64,000 bases of DNA from Tetracladium setigerum (taxonomy: Eukaryota > Ascomycota > Leotiomycetes > Helotiales), in the NCBI GenBank assembly GCA_031472005.1, contig PZJY01000004.1, positions 3,074,556 through 3,138,555 on the forward strand. Reading direction: 5' to 3'. The first letter of the stretch is position 1, and each line of letters starts with the position of its first letter. Below are positions 1-11,755 of this stretch, piece after piece. Below the pieces are notes generated by a model. That model was not told where the DNA came from. It saw nothing but the letters and a program-made list of their open reading frames with translations, and ran no database searches. The position numbers were made by a program, and so were the translations under genes.

Positions 1-56
1 ACCACAAACTCGAAAGTAAGAGATAACACCTTTAGCAAGATCTTAGATGGTATCAG

Positions 57-665
57 TCACTCAGATACTGCATCAATTGAAACCGCGAAAGCGACTGTGC
101 CAAAACCGGCGATGGGATATCCTGAGAGCATATTTCTGGTGTCATGTTCAAGTATTTCCATCTTGCCTGTCCGTGTGAGGGTATTACGGAGAGGATGTCG
201 TCGAAACCGAATCCAAAAACACTAGATGTGCCAATGACACCACCACCGAGGAAGAAAGAGGCGTAGTCAAGAGCGCAGAGAAGAAGATTCTATCTTGAAC
301 GATTTCCGAAGGAATGAATTCTTTGGGACTGACTGAGTGAGGTCCACAACTTCCCTTGTGGCCACCACTAGAACATGGTGCATTCTTTGGAAGAACACGG
401 TATTAAGTCACGAGGCCCTCTCTTGTGACTGAAGCATTCCCGTTCTATATGCGACAATAAGAAATGGGGAAATAGACGTCACTCTTCCGTGCGGCATGTC
501 GATGGCGTAGTTGTATGGAGGTTTTCCCCCCTCAAAAGCCTCGTTCGCTTTGTCTGGACGAAGAGGGTCATTGTAATGAAACTCGCCATCGTTACATGCG
601 ATGAACTTGAAGGTATGAGGCTTGCTGTTGCCAGAACAGAGTTCCTGGTTAGAGCATATTCCCAA
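57..665 (-). pseudogene. Broken ORF remnant, unrecognised
   Basis: An 85-codon ORF (665 to 408) is followed on the same strand by further coding-looking pieces in different frames. One runs from about 345 to 285. A glycine-rich, membrane-like piece with GFGFDD lies near 270-190. A last piece ending IDAVSE stops at 57. No family is recognised. The pieces join only through frame changes, so this is either a decayed gene or one damaged by base-calling errors. Coding character is judged from composition only, and part of it may be chance. Confidence 0.25.
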
Positions 666-1775
666 GTAGAATTAAGCTAGGGACTTGAGGGGATCGGTTG
701 TGCAGAAACAACTTTGTGCTGGGAACCACGTGATTGGTGTGGGAGGAGCAACTCTGGTTGCATTTACCAGCTTCGGCGAAGCATGCAAGGAAGGTACTTG
801 TGTTTCCGAGACTATAGAAGAGTAAAGACTTGTCTGGAGAATACTTGGAGAAGTTTTCCCGAGGCCCTTCTTTTGTGAATATTTGTTAGTGACTTAGCGG
901 AGCTGCTAGCCTGTTGGTATTTGAGAACAAGGAGCTAGATTCTGAAGACGAAAGCGTGCTTGAAGTTGGACGACTTATTGATCTGAATGATACTGTCGCT
1001 GAGGTCTGAGGGGGAAAGGTGTATATCCCATTCGCGATCTTAGAATTCAGTAAGCCAGTCACACCTGCCGAGAGGTGGAAAAGGTATCAGTGATGTCGAT
1101 AGCATAGCTCTATACCGAAAGCAAACACGCCATCAAAAAGCTGAAGGGCTGCATTTCGAATGTTGGAAGTTGGGAAAGGAGCAAACGTACTTTCAGTGTC
1201 GCAAAGAAAAGAGAGAATGCGTGGGGAGTTATCGAAAGTATGGTTGAATAATTATGACTAGGTCAGTCAGAAAAAACCGGGAGGCGTGGCGAAATTTGGA
1301 GAGAGTACTAACTCAACATAATAGTCGAACAAGAAAGGTTACAGCAAAATCAAAACCATCAAGTGAAAGCAGGTAAGAGTAACCGATTAGAATAAGAACA
1401 GGCGTTACATTACACTACCAGGATTATCACCATAGCCGCGATGCATCACACCATGAAAATAATTCGGGGTTGCTCTTCCGGCAGCCCCGTTAACATTGGC
1501 AGCTTGGCACTCAAGTTTTGTTTACCGTATCTCGGAAATCAAATTCCTCATTCAGCCAGTCAAAAGCTTCTGTAATTAAATGAGCCTCTTTTGATACTTT
1601 TGTCATTCTTAATTGAGCTAGACAGCAACCTTGGCACTGCCAAATGTCTGTACGAACTCCGGAGCAGAGTCTCGCGACTTGCAAAAGACTTCCCAGATAT
1701 TTTTCACTTGAAATAACAGTGATTTTGTGCATCAGTCTTTCCTCAGCATCCCCTTCGTTGCTTTTTTCAATCGCC
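666..1775. other. Intergenic, nothing recognised
   Basis: No ORF with convincing composition or splice structure was seen. A CACGTG palindrome lies near 727. The open frames here are short and look random. Confidence 0.5.
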
Positions 1776-2601
1776 ATGATACTCAAACTGCTGAGTGTAT
1801 TCCTCCTTCTTAGACTTGCAAATAGTCAAGGAGCAGGTTTCATAAAGAATCCAGAGTACTCCGCTGTTGGCTCTGAGGTTACTATATTGGATGATACGAA
1901 TGGCTTCGACCACAGCGACACATACGGTGCATCAATAATTGGATCAGTAAGACTCACAATATTCTCAACATCCTGAGTACGTCTGACCTGTTGCCTTCTA
2001 GAACGGCGAAACGACCACATATTTGATCATGCCAACGATTCTCGAGAATGAAACCAAAAAGTACCCACAGGAGAGCACAGTCACGTTGACTATTGGCCCA
2101 ACAACTAAAATCCAAACCGAAACAACGTACCTAGAGCCTCCGTATTCGCCATTGTGAGTAGATCCAAAAGTCTTTGCTGGAAGCCAATACTGATATACTT
2201 GCAGCACAGTCTTTGGGTCTTGTTCATTTTCGAGTACCGTAACTGCGGTTTGTGTCAGCTCTCTTTACGGCATGCTACAGCCAGGTGATCCGCTGTTGAT
2301 AACAGGAGAGACATCAGGAGAAGGCTTCCCAGGCGGGTCTTGGATTCGCACCTCCACCGTTGAGATAATGCAATTTCAGACATATCAGATCGTTGAACAG
2401 ACGACGAGTATCACTGATACAGATCCCACACCAACTCGGGTTCCAAGCACAGGTACCTCGATCGGGTCATTCGCGGGGCCTACGAGCCTGCCCGCAACAT
2501 CAGAAAGTACTAGCAGCGCCAGCACAGCCGGACAGGCGCAGATAACTTCCGCTCCTAGACTTATCATAGGCATGGTCGCAGCACTAGGGGCTCTTATATA
2601 G
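1776..2601 (+). CDS. Small secreted Ser/Thr-rich protein, GPI-anchor-like C-terminus
   Basis: Three exons give 239 residues: 1776-1946, 2002-2153 and 2205-2601, with canonical introns of 55 and 51 nt. The start is chosen because MILKLLSVFLLLRLANSQ is a clear signal peptide directly after the ATG. The mature part has a two-Cys segment (GSCSFSSTVTAVCVSS, around residues 115-130), then a Thr/Ser/Pro-rich stretch, and it ends in a hydrophobic run (LIIGMVAALGALI) typical of a GPI-anchoring signal. It is probably an exported cell-wall or surface protein. No catalytic motif or named family is recognised. The downstream neighbour lies on the opposite strand. Confidence 0.7.
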
Positions 2602-2845
2602 TTGTGATAGCGAGGTTCAGAAAGGAAAAGATCAGGGAAGTGCTTGCAAGAAGTCAAAAGTTTCAGACATAATAGAAGTGACAATACAATCTGCTTGAAC
2701 AGTTCTCTTGATCCCGATGCAGTAAAATCTTAGCAAGAATTATGTATGTGTGAGGTGCGATGGACAAGATCAAAAACAGCAATAAACACAATGTGACGTG
2801 AGATCGCAACAAGAGCTCCTGGAAAGCCGAAACAGGTTCTATCAA

Positions 2846-4431
2846 CTAGTCTTTCAACAATTTTGACCACTTTCCACCTGGATTTGAAGCATCGTGATAG
2901 CCCTGAGCAAGGTTGTTAGGATTCTCATCTTTTGGTCGCATCGACTCAGGGCTGCAAACAAAAAGCTCAATTTCGCTGATGTCTGCTCGCAGGCCATCGT
3001 AGATATGGTTTATTTGTTCATTGCCAACAACGGAGTCTACGGAGATTGACTTGTACAACCGAGTCGTTGTCAGCTCCATGTCATAGCTGCGTGTGTATGC
3101 TCTCCAGTCCAAGCCGCCTTGTGGATCGCTTGTTACGTCGATGTTCAACCGAGTGGCTCGAGCAAGAAGGTCCGCCAGATAATATGGATTTGAACTTGCT
3201 CTTGCTTCAAGGACAATGTAGTGGTCAGGCGTAACATCGAGACAGTCGTATAGGCCTTGGTCATCTTTGGCAATGGCTGCGCGAGCGATTTGAGGCTTCA
3301 TTGAAGGTTTTCGGTGTGAAAGCTGTTCGTATGTATATGAAGAAGCCCAGGCGGGATAGTGAATAAGATATGGCAGTTCGCTCTCTGATGTGAGATCCGT
3401 AATTCGGGAAAGATCGTTATTCATAATAAATCGTGCGTTAATGGCTTTGCTGATAGCAAAGCCTTGGTGCGCCTCTTCTGGCTGCAAGGACCAATATTTT
3501 GCGAACATCGTGGAGTGATATATTCCCCGCACGACACAATCCTCTTCCAACTCGATCATTTTAGGTCGACGGAGTCGTGCATAACGATCAACATCCCCAT
3601 TGAAAGCGGCGACTAGAATCAGAACGTCTTTATGTTGATTTGGGAGATCGGGAGGCAGAGGGGTGTACAGAAGTGACACATCATTCTTGGATAATTCATG
3701 GGATTTTGATCCCCTACTGATTTCATCGACATTCCAGTCTTCCGTGATATTGAAGTGACTATTTTGTTGTATAATATAAGGCCAGCTTTCCATAGGCAGT
3801 CCTTGTCTTGCTTCGAGAGAAGAGCGGACTGCTGTGTCAGCGTTCAAGCAAGCCCCAGGTCGAGGATTCTCCAGCTGAACGCTTCTTGTGTAGTCATTCA
3901 TGACAGAAAACTTTTGATGATGGGCCATAATAGCATCAAAGATAGGTTGTCCTTTCGGGAGATTATCCCGAGCTTCCTCGGCAATAGAGACCTCTGGAAG
4001 AAGATTGAGATCATGATACAAGTCGGTGTATCCCGCCACAGCGCATGCACGCCCAATCTGGTACCGCATTTGAGGATACCTTGAAGCTAAAGAACGATAT
4101 GTGGCTTCAGAAGCGACGTTGGGATGCCATATACAATATGGGAACTCGTGAGGCTGCTTCATTTCTGGATAATATTGCTCATAATACTTCTTGCATTGAG
4201 AGCGCGCGTAAACTGTGGGAAGTCGGGTAAGCCAGCGAGGACTTTGGCAGTCAGAGCGAAGGCCGCATGATAACGAATGCCGCGGATAGTGCAGAATTGC
4301 GAGAAGATATTTCCCAGTGTCGGAGGCAATTTCTTGCCACGCATCGCCAGAACACAGTCATGATAGCTGAAGTTACTGTTACGCAATGAATCTTGGACGT
4401 GCATAAAAGCCACAGAGCTAGAAGCTTCCAT
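2846..4431 (-). CDS. Hypothetical protein with two internal repeats; one frame change near 4162
   Basis: A 438-codon ORF (4162-2846) is preceded by an in-phase-minus-one ORF whose likely start is MEASSS at 4431. Together they give about 529 residues. The upstream ORF stops just where the downstream one begins, within an A3 run. No usable intron spans the junction, so this is either a base-calling error or a real frameshift. The frames belong together because the protein repeats itself. An N-terminal unit with IRGIRYHAAFA and ALNARSIMSN matches a later unit with VRGIYHSTMFA and AINARFIMNN, and PYCIWHP matches PYLIHYP. No signal peptide, membrane segment or known catalytic motif is visible, and the function is unknown. 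A relic copy lies at 14187-14335. Confidence 0.6.
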
Positions 4432-5400
4432 TATGAAGTTTTGGAAGGTGAAGATGGAAAGGACAAAATCATTTTGAGCGGATGAAATTAAAAAAGGAGG
4501 TGAAAGAATCAGAGAGTGAGATTTGACCAAGACGACGACTTCACACAAGTGTGACACCTTGGCATCACAAGCCACGTGTGGCGCATCCTTTCAACTTGGC
4601 TATTTAAAAAAAAAACTTTGGTGTAGTCGGCACAATTACCTACGATATTGTGCAGAATTCCAATATCCAATGATTCGAAGTAGATGGCTTATTGTGCATG
4701 ACTGATGGACAATGCAGTACATGGCTGATAGGGACCTTATTAAGTCATTTTCATGGATAGAATTACTTAGGCATTTTTGAACACTATACGGAGTAGTCCG
4801 TACCTGACTACGGAGTATACTAAAGCACATAAAACCAATCTTGAAGGACTAGAATATAACAAACTTGCCAGAGAAGGCCGGTGCCTATAATCCATAACAT
4901 ATTCTGCCGTAGCTTTTCTCTTTCGTTTCCAAGCTGCGTGGAGGTTAGGATCGATGGCAGAGGTGTCGTCTCACCACGTCAGGTAGTTTCTATCATTCTT
5001 TCGGAGTTGTTGTCGAGTCTTGGAAAGATCTCACCTCTAATAGCGATAAAGAGTAGAATCCTATAGTAACAAATAACGAAAACCAAATGGGGTTGGAGGT
5101 CACGGCTGGTACTCAACACAGTGTAGAGCAAGACATGCCTAATGAACTCAGAATCATTGATAAAGAGAGAGGAAAGGACTACTGCCACAGAAATATAAAT
5201 ACAATCAGATAATCACGTGCTAATATCCCCATCCCATATCACGTCAAGGGTCACTTGGGAACTGCAGATTTCATCCAAGCAATCTCACTGTTATTAACTC
5301 TTTGAAGCGAAAACCTATACACCGCGCTTATCACCGAAAGTCATCATTGCCTGGTAGATACATCAGCATTAGTTCCCCAACATTCGGAGAGCTACAGCAC
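4432..5400. other. Intergenic, nothing recognised
   Basis: AT-moderate non-coding sequence between two minus-strand genes. No repeats or RNA genes were recognised. Confidence 0.5.
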
Positions 5401-6159
5401 TTACAAGAAGGTAATGGTAACATCCCCCTTTATCTTGGCTCTGAGAAATATCTCCAGCTCCAGATTCAGATCTAAGCGTATGGAAAGGGGTTTCTGTTTC
5501 TTTTTCCTCCCTTCCTTTTTCTTCTTGGATTTAGCCTTGGTTTCCGCTTCATCTTCACTGTCTTCCTCGCTTTCGCTCTCATCACTCGTACTATCGTCTT
5601 CGGTCACAATCTTTCGAATCTCCTTCTTCCCCCTGTGGTGTTTTCGTGGTGCCTTGTGCTCAGCAGTTGGTCTTCTAGAGTTTTCAAATCGCCTCGCTTT
5701 TCTGGCATTCTTCTCGTCTTCTCCCTCGGGCGGGATGATGACTTCAACAGCCTTCTTCTTGTGACCATCATCTTCGCTGCCTTCCCCATCACCACCCTGA
5801 TCATCCATATTGTGCTCTGATTCCCCTGGCGGCCAAACCCCCTCCGCGCGTGCACCCTCCTTCAAACTCCCTGCTTCTGAAGGACAAGAAGTTGGCCCGT
5901 CATCATCGAAATAGTCAGGTCTTAATCTTCCAATTCGTTGCGACCATGGGACGTGTGGTTGAGCACTGATAGCTGCTTTGCTTCTTGATTTTCGGCCTCC
6001 TCTTTTGTGTCTTGAAGGGTGATCGACATCCTGCTCTTGTGCAGGGCTGGTAAGGGGTAAGGGTTCTACGATTTTGTCTGTTGATGATTGAGTGGCGTCC
6101 TGCTTCGATGGACGATCTGAGGTGAATTGCGGGCTGTCGCTGGTTTTGCAATTGCACAT
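5401..6159 (-). CDS. Charged low-complexity protein with conserved C-terminal hydrophobic motif
   Basis: A single ORF of 252 residues. The body is highly charged and probably disordered: basic runs (KSKKKKEGRKKKQK) alternate with acidic Ser/Asp/Glu runs (DDSTSDESESEEDSEDE). The last roughly 30 residues change character to an alternating hydrophobic pattern (LSIRLDLNLELEIFLRAKI), then KGDVTITFL at the stop. The same C-terminal pattern ends the neighbouring gene at 7466-7946, so the two are probably paralogous or share a functional tail. The basic stretches could be nuclear targeting signals. The start at MCNCK is the first ATG, and an upstream non-coding exon is possible. No biochemical function can be assigned. 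Confidence 0.6.
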   Translation of the reverse strand: MCNCKTSDSPQFTSDRPSKQDATQSSTDKIVEPLPLTSPAQEQDVDHPSRHKRGGRKSRSKAAISAQPHVPWSQRIGRLRPDYFDDDGPTSCPSEAGSLKEGARAEGVWPPGESEHNMDDQGGDGEGSEDDGHKKKAVEVIIPPEGEDEKNARKARRFENSRRPTAEHKAPRKHHRGKKEIRKIVTEDDSTSDESESEEDSEDEAETKAKSKKKKEGRKKKQKPLSIRLDLNLELEIFLRAKIKGDVTITFL

Positions 6160-7465
6160 CTTGCCGTAGATGCTGTGAAGGAAAGATTTTCAAAAGACAA
6201 TGTGTTGGAGAGAATTGCCAATTAATGCACAAACAGAGCAGGAGAAGGGAAAGTCTAGAAGCTCAAGCATGTTCTAACTGTATACTACTTACCTGTGGGA
6301 TTGGTAGTCCCTGTCGTCCCTGAACACCTTCCAGAACCTTTTCCGTTTCAATTAGTGAAACCATCCACGTTCCTTCCAGGTATATCGCATAACAATATAC
6401 TCGCTAAATCGGGAGTTTTCCAGAACAACCTGCATGCGAATCTATCTGCTCAATTGACAATGCCTGACTCAATACAATCAGGAACAGCTACAGGGGTGGC
6501 ACGGAATACTTGCGTCGTCAGATATTTGTCCTTCGTCGTATGGTTATTGCGAAACTCATACCACTTTTCCCCTACAAATGCCAGCCAATGCCTCTCTCAA
6601 ACCGCTTATGAACAAGTGAGATCAGTGAAGCCTCACATTCAATGCAACGTGTTCCACGAATCGACGCCTCCTCCTTGTAACATGGATGTGTTGTTCTTTC
6701 ATGCGTAATTTACTTCGTATTTATTATATTTGTTTTCGTCGGAGAGGTGCGGCTTCTTGCTCAGCTGAGGTCTTCCATTTCCCCGCCAGTTGGGAAGTCG
6801 GGTATTTTTTGAGGGACGTGTGGGGTTTTGAACGGTCTAGGCCGGTGGCCAAAAGGGTCTCGGTTTGGTGGGAGCCGCCGAGACAGGTACAGCGTGGCTG
6901 TTATGCGAGGAAGATCCCTGACCGGGTATCGGCCGGGCTTTACCCTTAACCGACCAGCCGACTGAAGAGCATGCCAGGAAGGGCTTAGCCGCCGCTTACA
7001 AGTGTCAGTGCACAACCGAGCGGCAAACCATCAACTCCTTGACAACGTCAAACCAAGCTCTCCATTACCACAAGGTACTCGTTGTTTGAATATACTCACT
7101 CGCATCGATATCCTTTGGCCCGAACCGTGTTCCCGGGCCCAATGAAGGAAAGTCCAAGAACTGTCACTGGTCACAGTAGAACACTTGCCATAGTGTAACC
7201 GCTTACTAAACAAACACAAACTCATTGAAAACTGACTTGGGATTTAGTCTCTCGGCATTAGAATTGATTCATGCTAATATCCACTCTCTAGATCTATGAA
7301 AAGGAAGCATGCATTTTCTGCATGGTTTTGATATCGCAAGAACAGTTTCTGCTTCCCATCCAACCCCCCAACCGATTTGTTGCAATCGCCTAAAGAAGCC
7401 GATCCGTCTCCATCTCCTTCCAAGACCATTGCTCTCAGCACCCAGATGAGAGACCGCGCCTTTCC
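6160..7465. other. Intergenic, nothing recognised
   Basis: About 1.3 kb separates the two genes sharing a C-terminal motif. Open frames of 60-137 codons exist on both strands, but none shows domain-like composition or paired splice sites. Confidence 0.4.
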
Positions 7466-7946
7466 TCACAACAAACCGATAGAAATGTCACCCTTGACGC
7501 GGGCGTACAAATCAACCTTTCACCAGACATACATTAGAATCTGTTCTCTGTGTGTAGCAGGAAGAGTGCATATGAAATAAAGGGGACAAATGAAAGATAA
7601 TCAGAGAAGAAATGGGAGGACCAAAGTTGCTCACCTCGACCTCTAAATCCAACTCAATTTTGATCTTGAGACTACTGTCCTTGGCCTCCGGGGCTCCACG
7701 CGATCCTTAATCCTGGACTCTCTGAAGGGACGAAGACTCCCTGCACGCCCACGTTGCGGTTGGAAGGTCTGGCCGATTTGGCCGACTTGACCGACTGGAC
7801 CGACTTGACTTCCTTGATAGTCTTGCGACTGGAATTGAGGCTGGGCAGCGGCAGCGCGCTCTGCGGTTGAGATGCTGGCTTTCCTGGTGGAGGAGATTAA
7901 TAAGTGTGGAAATCATGGAGTAGAAGTGTGCTCACTTTTCAGACAT
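7466..7946 (-). CDS. Small Gln/Gly-rich protein with the same C-terminal motif as the 5401-6159 gene
   Basis: Three exons: 7946-7936 (ATGTCTGAAAA), 7883-7635 and 7516-7466. The product is about 108 residues. The middle contains a GQVGQIGQ-type repeat. The C-terminus reads LKIKIELDLEVE, then VDLYARVKGDISIGLL across the last intron, matching the motif ending the gene at 5401. The reading frame changes by one missing base in exon 2 around 7705-7708 (CCTT on the plus strand). With one base restored, exon phases sum correctly. The shared alternating hydrophobic tail suggests a beta-strand or membrane-contacting segment. Function unknown. Confidence 0.6.
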
Positions 7947-8884
7947 TTTGCTCACTTTACTTTCCTTTCCTTTATTTGTTGATTTCGGCGTTTTTATTTT
8001 CTAGTTCGTCTAGAGTTTCTTGTTTTGGAAGGAACTGGGATGTGGTGGCTGGCTGATCAGTGTATGATGCGAAGATGAGTTGTGTCGACTTTCTAGAGAT
8101 GGCAACTTCCTCCCTTACTTATATATATTCTCACTCACTGAGTGATATCCGTCTCAAGTACTCCACCTTACCCATCAAGTCGTTTGCTGAAGGCGTTTCG
8201 TCGTCAAGAACTGTAATGTTGGTCCTCAGACCACTTGTCAGTTGGCATTTGTTTCTCGTCTCCCTCCTACGTGGACGAGTGTAGCAAGGAGTTCCATGCC
8301 TCATTGAACGTCTTCAAGTTACATGGACACTTAAGAATTCCTCTTTTTCCTACACTGCGTGTTTTAATTGAGCCGGGAAGTCCCAAGCGAGTATGGAGAA
8401 ACCCATATTCCTTTACTATCACGCCACTCCTCGGCGGCAAGAGGTACATGATCCTAAAGAAGTGGCGCCAGCTTAGCGCTCCAGCAAGATACACGTTTGT
8501 CTCAACTCAAGGCCACCAACCCCTCTTTCTCATTGTCAGGCCATAATATCCCTTGTTTTGCTTTTTCTGGCAGCATTCTCGTCTTTTGGTTTAGTATTCG
8601 TAATTCCTTTCTAATCTAGCCCTACTGAAGGCATGCAAGCATCATGGAAGACCCTAGCGATATTCACCAGCTGTATCAGTTTAGTTCTCTATACGAAGTA
8701 CTTCAGTGCATGCCTCTGCACCATATTGCTTTTTTTCTGAGATCTAGATTGCTGTCAGGCCACTCAATAAACGTCTATTAATATTTTGGACACTTGAAGG
8801 TCTCTCATCGTGTAATTAGCTTGAACGCTCTCTCCATACCCATCAACACCCCGAAATTTCATATCGCTTTGAAATATTTGAGAT
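7947..8884. other. Intergenic, nothing recognised
   Basis: Probably holds the divergent promoters of the flanking genes. No RNA genes or repeats were seen. Confidence 0.45.
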
Positions 8885-9671
8885 ATGGTACTCGGCATCC
8901 TAACCTCCATCGCGGCTTGCCCCGCGATCATCGGCACAACCGAGGCTGTACGACAAGGGCAAAAGCAAAACGCCAAACAAGACCATCGCACAAGAAAATC
9001 CAATTTGACTGTCACTTGTTCAGATCCATGTAGTAAGGCACGAGATATCCATGGTGGCTCAGTCGTCTTGCGAGATGGAAAGGTAACTTCGCTTACGCTA
9101 CTCTCACATCTTTTTCCCTGGATGGAATAGATCTTGAAAAAAAAAAAAAAAGTTAATCATATGTTTCGATGCTGACAAACGTCAGTAGTTATTTGTCACG
9201 ACAGTCAATCCCAAAGCCACCAAATTCAACACTACAATACCCGAGACTGATGAGGAGAGACTGAATGAGTCTGGCCATCTCTTCGCCGGCTACTTTTTCC
9301 CCTATCCGCAATCAACCTGGGGACGGCGCGGGTCAGGCTACGTCTCCACAGTCTCTGACGACCCGCCACAACTAAACTGGATCTACGTTGACGACTACAC
9401 TTTCGAAGTGCGATATGGCCTTCGAGCTGAAGCGGAGGGACAGATCGTCGGACCCTGGGACTGTACGCCCATCGATAGACGATTGACATTGGATGGGTGG
9501 GAGGGCTTTACCGTGATCGAGGAGGTGAAGGGGAGTAATTGTTGGGCGTTGTACTTTGATGTTAATGATGATGGTTTGGAAGGTATTGTAGGGGAGGATC
9601 TGAGGAGGATGGAGGTTGAGTTGGTGAGGAGGGAGCTGAGGGCTGGGAAGCGGGAAAGGAGGCCTTTTTAA
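8885..9671 (+). CDS. Conserved ascomycete hypothetical protein
   Basis: Two exons, 8885-9082 and 9189-9671, encode 226 residues. The 106-nt intron contains a run of 15 A. The start is an ATG giving MVLGILTSIAACPAIIGTTE, with a basic, Gln/Lys-rich segment following (about residues 23-43). The second exon holds a conserved-looking core: GYFFPYPQSTWGRRGSGYVS, then SDDPPQLNWIYVD, YEVRYGLRAE-like and VGPWDC motifs, then GWEGFTVIEE and LYFDVNDDGLEG. I recognise this arrangement as a widespread uncharacterised Pezizomycotina family. The hydrophobic N-terminus may be a weak signal or anchor. No catalytic residues can be assigned. Confidence 0.75.
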
Positions 9672-9979
9672 CAGTATGGTATGATAACAATGAATGCAAT
9701 TTTGGAGCGTCCTTTTTAACCTCACTCTCCCCACTCCACCACTCCTTCCCGCACTCTCAGGTCAAACCTCCATACGAATAATAATCTATTATAAAAACCC
9801 GTACTAGTAATCACCCTCTCTTTACGTATCTATTGATATAGGAATAATATTAGATATATAGTTCATACTCTCGTATATACTAGTTTATATAACAACTTCG
9901 ATCGTCTACTTGTAACGGTCACTGTTCACTCACAAGTAAATCGATAAGTCAGGTTAGTATTTATTAGTAGAGATAAGTA
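9672..9979. other. AT-rich flank of the transposon
   Basis: From about 9780 the sequence becomes rich in TA steps (for example atatatagttcatactctcg), up to the TA target site at 9978-9979. It is consistent with RIP spreading or simply AT-rich intergenic DNA. Confidence 0.45.
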
Positions 9980-10021
9980 AGTCCCCCCCACCCTTTCGGC
10001 CACCCCCCCTTTCGGCCACCC
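9980..10021 (+). repeat. Left terminal inverted repeat
   Basis: Starts AGTCCCCCCC and contains CCCTTTCGGCCACC twice. It matches the reverse complement of 11756-11798 with a one-base difference in a C/G run. Confidence 0.9.
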
Positions 10022-10117
10022 ACCAAACCTCATCCGTAGCTGCACATCACCACTTAAAAAATTAATATCTTTTTCATTCTTCCATCAATTGCCACCAAAT
10101 TTATACTTTGAATTGCG

Positions 10118-11716
10118 ATGACGCGAAACTCTCGATATACTGAATTTGACGTGGGGCAAGCACTTGAGGAGGTTGGAAATGGGAAGTCCATTCGTAAAGC
10201 TGCTCTGGAGTGGGGTGTTCCAAGGACTACTTTACAGGTACGATTGCAACAGAACTCTACTCGTCGAGATGGTGCCGAACACTTGCAAAGGCTTCCTCGA
10301 GTGATAGAGGATCGACTTACGAATTGGGTATTAACCCAGGAAGCTCTCGGCCATAGCATCACTCACTCGCAGCTAAAGGTCTTCGGTGAACGTCTTTGCA
10401 AGCTCTAAGACGACGTTCTACCACTCGGAAAGCGATGGGTCCGGAGGTTCCTACTACGGAATCCAATACTTAAGACTAAAAGGCAACTCAGGGTCGATTC
10501 TGTACGAGTGAATGGCGCTAGGTCCGATATAATTAAGGCTTAGTTCCAAAATTTTCAAATTCCGGCCATCCAAGCCATTAAGCCAGAGAATCGATGGAAT
10601 ATGGACGAGGCCGGTATTATGGAAGGTTATGGGCTTAATGGATTAGTCCTTGGTAGCTCGGAACGACGTTTTGTTCAAAAGAAACAGGCCGGTACTAAGA
10701 GTTGGACATCATTTATTAAGGTTATCTCTGCTACCGGGGTTAGAACTACTCCACTTGTCATATATAAAGGAAAGTCGGTGCAATAATAATGGTTCCCGGC
10801 CGATATCGATATATTTACATTATGGCAATTCATTGCAACAGATAATGGATGGACAACCGACCGTACAGCTTTAGAATGGCTTGAAAAGGTGTTTATTCTG
10901 AAGATAGCACCGGCCGATAGTTCAGCACGATTACTTATCTTGGATAGCCATGGAAGCCATGAAACCACCGAATTCATGTTTAAATGCCTCGAATCGAATA
11001 TATATCTCTTATTTTTACCTCCTCATAGCTCTCATGTCCTTCAACCTTTGGATTTATCGGTTTTCTCTCCTCTCAAGGCTGCCTATCGAAGAGAGCTTAA
11101 TCTCTTAGGTCCTTTACTCGATTCGGCACCAATTGGCAAGCGTAACTTCTTACTATGTTACTATAAAGCCCGGGAAGCTGCAATTATAGCTGATAATATC
11201 TTGGCCGGATGGAATGCTACGGGGTTATGGCCGGTGAACATGAGTAAACCTTTAATGAGCCGATTATTACTAGAGAATAGTAATAAAGCTTTAGAATCGG
11301 CGCCTCAAGAGACCTCTAGTACCGATTGGAATATAAGCATATTATTAATTGAGTGGCATACCCTTAAAGTCGGGAGAGAATTACGATTTCAATTCGACAC
11401 TATGGCTCGGCTTGGCCATAATGATCTTCCGACACGTCGACTACTCTTTCGGAAGGTTACAAAAGGATTAGATGAAAAGGATTTTGCTTTATCAAAGGCC
11501 GAGAATCGAATAAAAGAGCTAGAAGCTTAATTGGATCTATATAAACCAAGGAAACGCCGAAAGGTCTAGGTATCTCCAAATTCGAGGTTCGTAGACATTA
11601 AGGCTATTAGATCGGCCCAAATTAAAGCTGGAGAGCTCGGAGTAGTACCAATCGATTCGGATTCATCTACTGAATCTGATTCTATCGGGGATTATATAGA
11701 AGTCGAGGCGTCGTAG
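10118..11716 (+). pseudogene. pogo/Fot1 transposase, six in-frame stops (RIP-like)
   Basis: One uninterrupted 533-codon frame runs from ATG 10118 to TAG 11714-11716. It starts with a helix-turn-helix of the Psq/CENP-B type (about residues 1-110). The DDE-superfamily catalytic residues are visible as NMDEAGI (about residue 163), LILDSHGSH (about 276) and QPLDLSVFSPLK (about 315). Stops lie at 10406, 10541, 10784, 10787, 11528 and 11567. All are TAA or TAG at positions where Gln is plausible, as expected from C-to-T change in CAA/CAG. No TGA and no indel occurs. The C-terminus has a basic stretch then a Ser/Asp-rich acidic tail. Confidence 0.9.
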
Positions 11717-11755
11717 AGATATTAAGTGTTAAATGTAAAGTAGTGGATTTTAGTG

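Noticed and set aside
5414..5764. 116-codon Ser/Phe-rich plus-strand ORF
   Set aside because: Antisense shadow of the Lys/Glu-rich coding sequence at 5401-6159.
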